From Anaerolineales bacterium (GTDB taxonomy: Bacteria > Chloroflexota > Anaerolineae > Aggregatilineales > J027), in the NCBI GenBank assembly GCA_020634155.1, contig JACKCI010000001.1, positions 1,178,001 through 1,242,000 on the forward strand: a DNA stretch of 64,000 nucleotides. The letters run 5' to 3'. Made by a program: the position numbers and the translations under genes. Shown here piece by piece: positions 17,445 to 24,668 of this stretch. Position 1 is the first letter of the stretch, and every line of letters begins with the position of its first letter. The notes below the pieces were generated by a model. The model had not been told where the DNA came from and ran no database searches. It was given only the letters and a program-made list of their open reading frames with translations.

Positions 17445-18578
17445 GGTCTCAAGGTAGGGCGTCACACCCCAAAAGGCCTTCAATGCCAGATATTCATCAA
17501 CAAATTGCGACTCACCGGGCTGTGCAACACGTGCAGCCCGTATCATGAGATTCTTGGCAGTATGTTCGCTCGTGACAAACTCGATAACTTGGGTCTGATA
17601 GCCCATGATTCGTAAAATCAAAGCACGGAAGGCATCGGTCAGGGCATCGCCCATCCGCTCAAAGAGAATGCCATGCCGCATGACTGGCTCAAATGGAAAG
17701 GTAGCCTTGAGTTGGGCTTGGAGGTGGTGGTGGCAGCACGGCGCACTGAATATCCAGTCACTCCCCCACTGGATAGCCTGTGCGAGGGCCTCATCGGTTG
17801 CCGTATCGCAGGCATGGAGGGCCAGAACCACATTAGGGCGTATAGTGGGCGCAAAGTCAATAATGGTGCTGGTCACAAACTCGATAGTCTGCCAGCCCAG
17901 TTGTTCAGCAATGGCTTGGCGTTCCCGCAACAATCTCTCGCGCACATCAACGCCCACCGTGTGGGTTGGTATCTTAAGCACATCGTTGAGATAATGGTGT
18001 GTGGCAAAAGTCAAATGAGCGCTGCCACAACCACAATCAACCAACTCGATCTGCTCTATCCCCCCTATCTCATCAATGGTCAGACGTAAAAACTCATTGA
18101 TTTGCTTAAACTTGTGCTGCATAGTGGCCTTAACCCGTCCATCCTGCGTCATAATACCGATAGCTTGCAAAAAGGTATCGGGCTGATCAGCCACAAGGGG
18201 TAGCTGCTTGAGGCGGTCATGGGACAAGTTAATGATGGGGCGATTAGCGGGCTGCTGGCTTATCAAAGCTTTGCCCTTTTTGGTAATCCGTATCTGCCAA
18301 TCGGTGTGAGTGGTCATAATATGGAAATTGGAGAAGGAATAACTTAGTAAATCACGCAGCGCATCAACCAAACCATCCGCACGGTAATTCTTGGTGACGT
18401 TCTGCCGCTCATCAAAATAGGAGAATTGGATATAGGACTGATTTTTGATGTGTACAGGTCTCAAGTTCACTTTCTTCCAAGGCACCGTCTGACCGCGCTG
18501 CTGGCCGCTAAAGGTCGCCAGCACCAAATCCGTATTTTCAATAACCTGCTCCCAAATCACCTGTTGATATTCGTCCAT
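17382..18578 (-). CDS. SAM-dependent methyltransferase with PCCHHH motif
   Basis: The C-terminal two thirds contain a class I methyltransferase fold: motif I LVDCGCGSAHLTFATHHYL, motif II VGVDVRERLL, then VVLALHACDTATDEAL and SAPCCHHHLQ. The LHACDTATD plus PCCHH pair is typical of the Methyltransf_32/TRM13/METTL25-like group, whose known members modify RNA. The first 130 residues form a separate domain with RPVHIKNQSYIQFSYFDERQ. Target unknown; RNA is a reasonable guess. The gene is single, and its 3' end overlaps the membrane protein gene. Confidence 0.83.
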   Translation of the reverse strand: MDEYQQVIWEQVIENTDLVLATFSGQQRGQTVPWKKVNLRPVHIKNQSYIQFSYFDERQNVTKNYRADGLVDALRDLLSYSFSNFHIMTTHTDWQIRITKKGKALISQQPANRPIINLSHDRLKQLPLVADQPDTFLQAIGIMTQDGRVKATMQHKFKQINEFLRLTIDEIGGIEQIELVDCGCGSAHLTFATHHYLNDVLKIPTHTVGVDVRERLLRERQAIAEQLGWQTIEFVTSTIIDFAPTIRPNVVLALHACDTATDEALAQAIQWGSDWIFSAPCCHHHLQAQLKATFPFEPVMRHGILFERMGDALTDAFRALILRIMGYQTQVIEFVTSEHTAKNLMIRAARVAQPGESQFVDEYLALKAFWGVTPYLETLLGERFLDLVTFDGQEHGAQ

Positions 18579-18644
18579 TGACCGAACCGCCTTTCATCCA
18601 GAGGGGTACTACCAGCAGCATTGTACCAAAAAGGATAACCCCCT

Positions 18645-20378
18645 ATGCAACGTTCTATTTTGCTCCTCATGTTTATTATCAGTCTATTGCCAGCCCGTCT
18701 CAGCTTGGCAAATGATACCACCTTCACATTTATAGCCCACTATCGCCAAGATGTACCCGTTACGCTAGACATCAGCACCAATGCCGAGGTCAGCACGCTC
18801 GACCCCGCTCTAGCAACCGATGTAGTCTCAACCGACATTATCGAAAATCTATTTATCGGCCTGACTGACCTTGACCCCATCTCAGGCCACGTGGTGCCTA
18901 AATTAGCCACCCATTGGGAAACCAGCGACGACGGTCTGACGTGGACATTCCATCTACGGAGCGACGTGTTGTGGCAACGCTATGGCCCCAGCACTGGGGC
19001 CATCGAAAAGTTGCGGCCTGTGGTGGCTGAGGATGTGGTGTATGGCATCAAACGTGCCTGTGACCCGCGCTTAAATGGCTATTATGGCACGGTCGCCGCC
19101 CAGATTATCGCGGGCTGCGATGTCGTCAATAACGCAACCGAAGCCACCGATACATTGGTTTATGGGGAGACTATCGGTGTTATGGCTCCTGACCCCGCCA
19201 CCGTTATCATTACCCTCCAATTTCCCGCCAGCTATTTTCTCGCCATGACTCCGCTGTGGATGTTGCGACCCGTCCCCAAAGAAACGATCAGCACCTACGG
19301 CGATGAATGGACACGTCCCGGCACTATCGTCACCAATGGCCCCTACTTTGTTGATGAGGTGACACGCGGCATACAACGAGTCTTTGTACAAAATCCACGC
19401 TACCCCGCTGACCTCCGGAGCGGGGATGGCAACATTGAGCGCGTGAAGGCTGTTATCGTTGAGGATTCAGGTACGGCCTTTGCCCTGTATCAAGACCACC
19501 GCCTTGACGCGGCAGGCATACCCGCCGCCGAACTGCAAGGCATGCTGGGAGATACTGTTTATAACAAGCAAATCCGCCAAGTATTTGACTTGAGTGTCTT
19601 TTATTTTGGTTTCATGCACGACAAGCCCCCCTTTGACAATGTACATGTGCGGCGAGCGTTCAGCGCCATCGTTGACCGTGAGGCCTTTATCACTCAAGTT
19701 CGTAGCGGTCTAGGGCTACCAATGATTCACTTTACCCCACCCTCTATTCGCCATGCCCCACCTATCAATGAAATCGGCATTGGCTTCGACCCCGACTATG
19801 CCCTCTCTCAACTAGCTGAAGCAGGCTATCCCAACTGCGAAGGATTGCCTCCCATCCAGATTTTGACCTATGCAGGGGCTGGTACATGGGGTGAATTTCT
19901 GGCGGCGGCGGCAGAGCGTCATTTAGGCTGTACACTGGATAGCTTCACGGTTGAGCAGGTCGAGTTTTCAGTGTTGTTGCGCTTGATTGATACCGATACC
20001 CCCCTCCAAGACCGTCCCCATATCTGGACATTGGGCTGGAGTCCGAACTATCCTGATGCCAACAACTTTCTAGGTGATGTCCTCGGCTGCACCAATACCA
20101 ACCGCTTCCGCCGCCCTTGTTCAGAGGTCGATACCCTGCTTGACCAAGCTGCCCGTGAGCAAGACCCTACCCTCCGCGATGAACTCTATGCTGAGGTTGA
20201 GCAAGCCTTTTTTGGCGAAATAGGTCTCTTCCCCATAGTGCCCCTCTACACCCGTGCCGATTACATATTGATACAGCCTTGGTACACCGGGCCATTTGAG
20301 ACCGACGGCATCTTCACAGGGGTACACTGGGATGCCCGCCGTATTGATATGGCTGCCAAACTCGCTGCTCAAGCATAG
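18645..20378 (+). CDS. Family 5 extracellular solute-binding protein (copy 1)
   Basis: A 577-residue SBP_bac_5 protein of the OppA/DppA type. A signal peptide ends near PARLSLA and no lipobox Cys is present. Family signatures include STLDPALATDVVSTDIIENLFIGL at the start of the mature part, TWTFHLRSDVLW, and DNVHVRRAFSAIVDREAF. Relatives capture oligopeptides or other small solutes for an ABC importer. It is the first of three paralogues and the most divergent of them. No permease or ATPase gene is next to it, so it must use a transporter encoded elsewhere, if any. AAGGATAA lies upstream of ATG 18645. Confidence 0.92.
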   Translation: MQRSILLLMFIISLLPARLSLANDTTFTFIAHYRQDVPVTLDISTNAEVSTLDPALATDVVSTDIIENLFIGLTDLDPISGHVVPKLATHWETSDDGLTWTFHLRSDVLWQRYGPSTGAIEKLRPVVAEDVVYGIKRACDPRLNGYYGTVAAQIIAGCDVVNNATEATDTLVYGETIGVMAPDPATVIITLQFPASYFLAMTPLWMLRPVPKETISTYGDEWTRPGTIVTNGPYFVDEVTRGIQRVFVQNPRYPADLRSGDGNIERVKAVIVEDSGTAFALYQDHRLDAAGIPAAELQGMLGDTVYNKQIRQVFDLSVFYFGFMHDKPPFDNVHVRRAFSAIVDREAFITQVRSGLGLPMIHFTPPSIRHAPPINEIGIGFDPDYALSQLAEAGYPNCEGLPPIQILTYAGAGTWGEFLAAAAERHLGCTLDSFTVEQVEFSVLLRLIDTDTPLQDRPHIWTLGWSPNYPDANNFLGDVLGCTNTNRFRRPCSEVDTLLDQAAREQDPTLRDELYAEVEQAFFGEIGLFPIVPLYTRADYILIQPWYTGPFETDGIFTGVHWDARRIDMAAKLAAQA

Positions 20379-20421
20379 GAGATTATGAACCCCACCTAAG
20401 ACTCGGAAGTATATTAAGTGA

Positions 20422-20478
20422 TATGCAGTGTCGGCGGTCAACTGGTCATCCAACCATCCTACTAGACGACACTGCATA
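20422..20478. repeat. 12 bp perfect inverted repeat between solute-binding genes 1 and 2
   Basis: TATGCAGTGTCG at 20422-20433 is repeated inverted as CGACACTGCATA at 20467-20478, with a 33-base spacer. There is no T-run after it, so it is not a standard intrinsic terminator. It could be an RNA hairpin that shields the upstream mRNA 3' end or controls the downstream leader. Confidence 0.55.
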
Positions 20479-20501
20479 GGCAACTCAATAGGAGGGGTCC
20501 T

Positions 20502-20594
20502 ATGAATCTTTGTACATCCATGCTGGCCGAGGCAATTGGTCGGTGTTTCGGTGTGTTATCTTCTAACTGTACAATACCTAGGAGGAACAAATGA
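20502..20594 (+). CDS. Candidate 30-residue leader peptide upstream of solute-binding gene 2
   Basis: An AGGAGGGG ribosome site lies just before ATG 20502. The frame stays open for 30 codons and its stop codon overlaps the ATG of the next gene as ATGA. The peptide contains three Cys (begins MNLCTSML, ends TIPRRNK) and is not hydrophobic enough for a signal peptide. It may be a regulatory leader whose translation couples to the solute-binding protein, or a chance frame: the downstream gene has its own AGGAGG site inside this frame. No homology is known to me. Confidence 0.35.
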   Translation: MNLCTSMLAEAIGRCFGVLSSNCTIPRRNK

Positions 20595-22351
20595 ATAAGT
20601 TCTTGCGTATAGCTCCAGCCATGCTTGTGCTGGTAGCCTTAGTGGTATCGTTGTTGCCCGCTGGGGTGACCTTTGCTAACGATACTGAATTCACGTTTAC
20701 GGCGAACTATCGCCAAGATGTCCCTGTCCAAGTTGATGGTTCCAGCAGTGCGGAAATTTCCACCCTTGACCCTGCATTGGCAGACGACGTTGTTTCAATC
20801 AACCCGATTGAAAACCTATACTTGGGTCTGACCGACGTTGATACCATCACTGGCGGCATTAACGCTGAACTTGCCACTAGCTGGGAAGTTAGCGAAGACG
20901 GCACTGTGTGGACTTTCAACCTCCGCAATGACGTGATGTGGGTACGCTATGACCCCGCCACTGGCGAGGCCGAAGCCCTCCGTCCCGTCGTTGCTGGTGA
21001 CTTTGTGTATGGCATTCAACGTGCCTGCGACAGCCGCTTGGGCAGCTACTACGGTAGCATTGCCGCCACCGTAGTTGCGGGTTGCGATGTGGCCTTTTTC
21101 ACTCCCGTTGAAGAAATGACTGACGAATTGGCCTTCGGCGACACCGTTGGTGTCAGCGCACCCGATGACCAAACCGTGGTGATTGAACTGCAATTCGCCG
21201 CTGGTTACTTCTTCTCCATGTCCAGCATGTGGATGCTGCGTCCCATGTACCGCGAAGGCATCGAAGAATATGGTGATGAGTTCTTCACCCCCGGCAACAT
21301 CGTAACCAACGGCCCCTTCTTCCTTGAAGAAAACGTCCGTGGTGTGCGTCGCGTGTTCGTCCGCAATAATGACCTGCCCGCTGATCTATACGGTGGTGAC
21401 GGCAATATTGAGCGCATCGTAACGACCGTGATCGAAGACGCCGGTACAACCTTCGCCCTCTACCAAGACAACCAACTCGACAGCAGTGGTGTTCCACCGG
21501 CTGAACGTCAACAAATTCTGGCTGATCCTGAATACGCTGACCAAGTACACGCCATCTATGACAATGCCGTGGCGTATTTCAGTTTTGCCTATGACAAGCC
21601 ACCCTTCGACAACGTTCATGCTCGCCGCGCCTTCAGCGCCATCATTGACCGCGAAGCATTCGTGCAACAGATTCGTCAAGGTTTGGGCGTGCCCATGATT
21701 CACTTCACCCCACCCAGCATGTTTGGTGCCCCGCCCATCAATGAAGTCGGTATCGGCTTTGACCCCGAATATGCCGCCGCTGAATTGGCCGAAGCTGGCT
21801 ATCCTAACTGCGAAGGCTTCCCGAACATTGACATGATTACCCAAAGTGGTACAGGTACATGGGCCGAGTTCTGGGCCGCTGCTGCCGAGCAATATCTCGG
21901 TTGCGACCCCAGCTTGATCAACGTCGAGCAACTTGAGTTCTCCGTTTATCTCACGGCCACCTCTGCTGACACCCCCACCCAAGACCGCGCCAACACTTGG
22001 AACGCTCTTTGGGGTCCTGACTATCAAGACGCCAACAACTGGGTTGGCGATGTGCTTTCCTGCCATGTTGAGAATCGTCAAAAACGCCCCTGCGACGAAG
22101 TTGACGATTTGATCGACCAAGCTGCCCGCGAAAGCGACCCCGATGCCCGTATTGAACTGTATGCTGAAATCGAAGAAGCCCTCTTTGGTGCAGAAGGTAC
22201 CTTCCCGATTGCCCCGATCTACCTGCGCTTCGGCTATACTCTGTACAAACCATGGTACACCGGCCCGTTTGAGACCGATGGTTCCGTTGGTGGTATCCAC
22301 TATGGTGCTTACACCATTGACATGGCGGCGAAATTAGCAGCACGAGGCTAA
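20591..22351 (+). CDS. Family 5 extracellular solute-binding protein (copy 2)
   Basis: A 586-residue SBP_bac_5 protein with a signal peptide ending AGVTFA and mature start NDTEFTFTANYRQDV. It carries EISTLDPALADDVVSINPIENLYLGL, TVWTFNLRNDVMW and DNVHARRAFSAIIDREAF, and lacks a lipobox. It is very close to copy 3 along its whole length and less so to copy 1. Codons are strongly biased to C-ending, well-translated forms (GAC, AAC, TTC, CGC), which suggests high expression, as does the AGGAGG site. A terminator hairpin follows. No importer genes adjoin it. Confidence 0.93.
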   Translation: MNKFLRIAPAMLVLVALVVSLLPAGVTFANDTEFTFTANYRQDVPVQVDGSSSAEISTLDPALADDVVSINPIENLYLGLTDVDTITGGINAELATSWEVSEDGTVWTFNLRNDVMWVRYDPATGEAEALRPVVAGDFVYGIQRACDSRLGSYYGSIAATVVAGCDVAFFTPVEEMTDELAFGDTVGVSAPDDQTVVIELQFAAGYFFSMSSMWMLRPMYREGIEEYGDEFFTPGNIVTNGPFFLEENVRGVRRVFVRNNDLPADLYGGDGNIERIVTTVIEDAGTTFALYQDNQLDSSGVPPAERQQILADPEYADQVHAIYDNAVAYFSFAYDKPPFDNVHARRAFSAIIDREAFVQQIRQGLGVPMIHFTPPSMFGAPPINEVGIGFDPEYAAAELAEAGYPNCEGFPNIDMITQSGTGTWAEFWAAAAEQYLGCDPSLINVEQLEFSVYLTATSADTPTQDRANTWNALWGPDYQDANNWVGDVLSCHVENRQKRPCDEVDDLIDQAARESDPDARIELYAEIEEALFGAEGTFPIAPIYLRFGYTLYKPWYTGPFETDGSVGGIHYGAYTIDMAAKLAARG

Positions 22352-22377
22352 TTTAATCCCCCTCCTGTGAGTCAGAT

Positions 22378-22413
22378 AGCCGATAGCGTCTTAGCCGATG
22401 CTGTCGGCTTTTT
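22378..22413 (+). terminator. Intrinsic terminator after solute-binding gene 2
   Basis: AGCCGATAGC (22378-22387) pairs with GCTGTCGGCT (22400-22409) with one wobble pair, followed by TTTTT. An alternative shorter stem starts at 22393 and uses the same right arm. Confidence 0.8.
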
Positions 22414-22794
22414 GATGGGGTTGGTGGCTTGATAAAGAGTGAGGTTTTCTGGGTTTTCTGTGCCAGAAAGGGGGGTAGTCGAAAAATGAGTGACCGTTAG
22501 CGTGGCGATGATGTAGCACATGTGACTGAATACAGTGATGGCCTTACGTTAAGGGAAGGGCATCACATACCATCCATTCTCTAAACTTCCTTTAACCTTC
22601 ATCAACTTGCATTCAGAGGCAACCCTTTTTATAATCATTGGTAGGCTTAGGAGAACTGCACCACTGTTTTCCCTTGCCTGCTGCATCTGCCCACACGAGG
22701 AAAGGACAAAAAAACATAAACCTGTTTGATGCACCTAACTTGCTGCGGAGCAGGTCAGTAAAATATCATTATCCTACTTTAGTTCGGAGGATCT
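22414..22794. other. Intergenic leader region before solute-binding gene 3
   Basis: These bases hold no credible gene. A 61-codon minus-strand frame at 22549-22734 lacks a family resemblance. There is a small hairpin (TTTCTGG at 22446-22452 with CCAGAAA at 22463-22469), a strong promoter at 22607-22635 and then about 150 bases of untranslated leader, long enough for RNA-level control. Confidence 0.6.
22607..22635 (+). promoter_or_regulatory. Strong promoter for solute-binding gene 3
   Basis: TTGCAT (22607-22612) and consensus TATAAT (22630-22635) are separated by exactly 17 bases. Transcription would start near 22642 and give a 5' leader of about 150 bases. Confidence 0.7.
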
Positions 22795-24561
22795 ATGTTT
22801 AAGAACTCTGTACGTGTTCTACCGGTTCTGGTCATCGCTTTTGCGCTGGTGGTCTCCCTCGTACCAGTGAACTTTGCCCTTGCAGGCGATGCCGAAATCA
22901 CCTTCACGGCGAACTACCGCCAAGATGTCCCCGTCCAAGTTGATGGTTCCAACAGTTCAGAAATCAGCACCCTCGACCCGCAACTCGCGGAAGACAGTGT
23001 TTCAATCACCCCGGTTGAAAATCTGTTCTTGGGTCTGACTGACGTTGACACCATTACCGGCGGCGTCAATCCTGAACTTGCCACGAGCTGGGAAGTTAGC
23101 GAAGACGGCACCGTGTGGACCTTCAACCTTCGCACCGACGTGAACTGGATGCGCTATGACCCCGCCACTGGCGAGGCCGAAGCCCTCCGCCCCGTCGTTG
23201 CTGGTGACTTCGTGTACGGTATTCAACGTGGTTGCGACAGCCGCTTGGGCAGCTACTACGGTAGTATTGCCGCCACCGTTGTTGCGGGTTGCGATGTGAC
23301 CTTTAACACCCCTGTTGAAGAAATGACCGACGAATTGGCCTTCGGCGACACCGTTGGTGTCAGCGCTCCTGATGACCAAACCGTGGTGGTTGAACTGCAA
23401 TTCGCCGCTGGTTATTTCTTCTCCATGTCCGCCATGTGGATGCTGCGCCCTGCTTACCGTGAAGGCATCGAGGAATATGGCGATGAATTCTTCACCCCCG
23501 GCAACATCGTCACCAACGGCCCCTTCTTCGTTGAAGAAAACGTCCGTGGTGTACGTCGCGTGTTCGTCCGCAACGAAAACTTGCCTGCTGACCTGTACAG
23601 TGGTGATGGTAACATTGAGCGTATCGTGACAACCGTGATCGAAGACGGTGGTACGACCTTCGCCCTTTACCAAGACAACCAACTTGACAGCAGTGGTGTT
23701 CCTTCAGCCGAACTCCAAAACATTTTGGCTGATCCTGAATACGCTGACCAACTGCACGCCATCTATGACAATGCCGTGTTCTATTTCGGTTTTGCCTTTG
23801 ACAAGCCACCATTTGACAATGTGAACGCTCGTCGCGCCTTCAGCGCCATCATCGACCGTGAAGCATTCGTGCAACAGGTTCGTCAAGGTCTGGGCGTGCC
23901 CATGATCCACTTCACCCCGCCCAGCATGTTCGGTGCGCCGCCCATCAACGAAGTTGGTATCGGCTTTGACCCCGAATACGCTGCCGCTCAACTGGCTGAA
24001 GCGGGTTACCCCAACTGCGAAGGCTTCCCGAACATTGACATGATTGCCTACAGTGGTGCGGGTACATGGGCTGAGTTCTGGGCCGCTGGTGCCGAGCAAT
24101 ATCTCGGTTGCGACCCCAGCTTGATCAACGTCGAGCAACTTGAGTTCTCCGTTTTGCTCGAGGTGACCTCACCTGAGACTCCTACCCAAGACCGTCCCAA
24201 CACGTGGACGCTCGGTTGGGGTCCTGACTACCAAGACGCCAACAACTGGGTTGGCGACGTGCTTTCCTGCCATGTTGACAACCGTCAAAATCGCCCCTGC
24301 GACGAAGTTGACGAACTGATCGACCAAGCTGCCCGCGAAAGCGACCCCGATGCCCGTATTGAACTGTATGCCGAAATCGAAGAAGCCCTCTTCGGTGCAG
24401 AAGGTACCTTCCCGATTGCCCCGATCTTCCTCCGCTTCGGTTACGTTCTGTACAAACCATGGTACACTGGCCCATTTGAGACTGACGCTCAAGTTGGTGG
24501 TGCCCACTGGGGTGCTTACAGCATCGATATGGCCGCCAAGCTTGCTGCTCGTGGTGAGTAG
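22795..24561 (+). CDS. Family 5 extracellular solute-binding protein (copy 3)
   Basis: A 588-residue SBP_bac_5 protein almost superimposable on copy 2: the same TFTANYRQDV mature start, EISTLDPQLAEDSVSITPVENLFLGL, GSYYGSIAATVVAGCD, FTPPSMFGAPPINEVGIGFD and a MAAKLAARG end. Differences cluster in the signal peptide and in scattered surface-like residues such as LEVTSPETPTQDRPNTW. It has its own promoter, a CGGAGG ribosome site and a strong terminator, so it is an independent unit. It shares the optimised codon use of copy 2. Presumably it binds a peptide or related solute for a distant transporter. Confidence 0.93.
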   Translation: MFKNSVRVLPVLVIAFALVVSLVPVNFALAGDAEITFTANYRQDVPVQVDGSNSSEISTLDPQLAEDSVSITPVENLFLGLTDVDTITGGVNPELATSWEVSEDGTVWTFNLRTDVNWMRYDPATGEAEALRPVVAGDFVYGIQRGCDSRLGSYYGSIAATVVAGCDVTFNTPVEEMTDELAFGDTVGVSAPDDQTVVVELQFAAGYFFSMSAMWMLRPAYREGIEEYGDEFFTPGNIVTNGPFFVEENVRGVRRVFVRNENLPADLYSGDGNIERIVTTVIEDGGTTFALYQDNQLDSSGVPSAELQNILADPEYADQLHAIYDNAVFYFGFAFDKPPFDNVNARRAFSAIIDREAFVQQVRQGLGVPMIHFTPPSMFGAPPINEVGIGFDPEYAAAQLAEAGYPNCEGFPNIDMIAYSGAGTWAEFWAAGAEQYLGCDPSLINVEQLEFSVLLEVTSPETPTQDRPNTWTLGWGPDYQDANNWVGDVLSCHVDNRQNRPCDEVDELIDQAARESDPDARIELYAEIEEALFGAEGTFPIAPIFLRFGYVLYKPWYTGPFETDAQVGGAHWGAYSIDMAAKLAARGE

Positions 24562-24589
24562 TCGCTAACGGTTTAGTTTTGCAACAAAA

Positions 24590-24625
24590 CGGTAGTGTCC
24601 CAAGTGGACACTACTGTTTTTTTTT
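24590..24625 (+). terminator. Intrinsic terminator after solute-binding gene 3
   Basis: CGGTAGTGTCC (24590-24600) pairs with GGACACTACTG (24606-24616) with one wobble pair and a five-base loop, followed by nine T residues (24617-24625). Confidence 0.92.
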
Positions 24626-24668
24626 GCTTTAATTAAATGCAATTTGAACAAAAGAAGGTGGACAGGCG

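Noticed and set aside
21386..22300. 304-codon open frame on the minus strand inside solute-binding gene 2
   Set aside because: It lies wholly opposite a clear SBP_bac_5 gene with strong codon bias, which creates long antisense frames; copy 3 has similar ones. No family pattern or ribosome site.
22549..22734. 61-codon minus-strand frame between solute-binding genes 2 and 3
   Set aside because: Crosses the strong plus-strand promoter and has no recognisable pattern.
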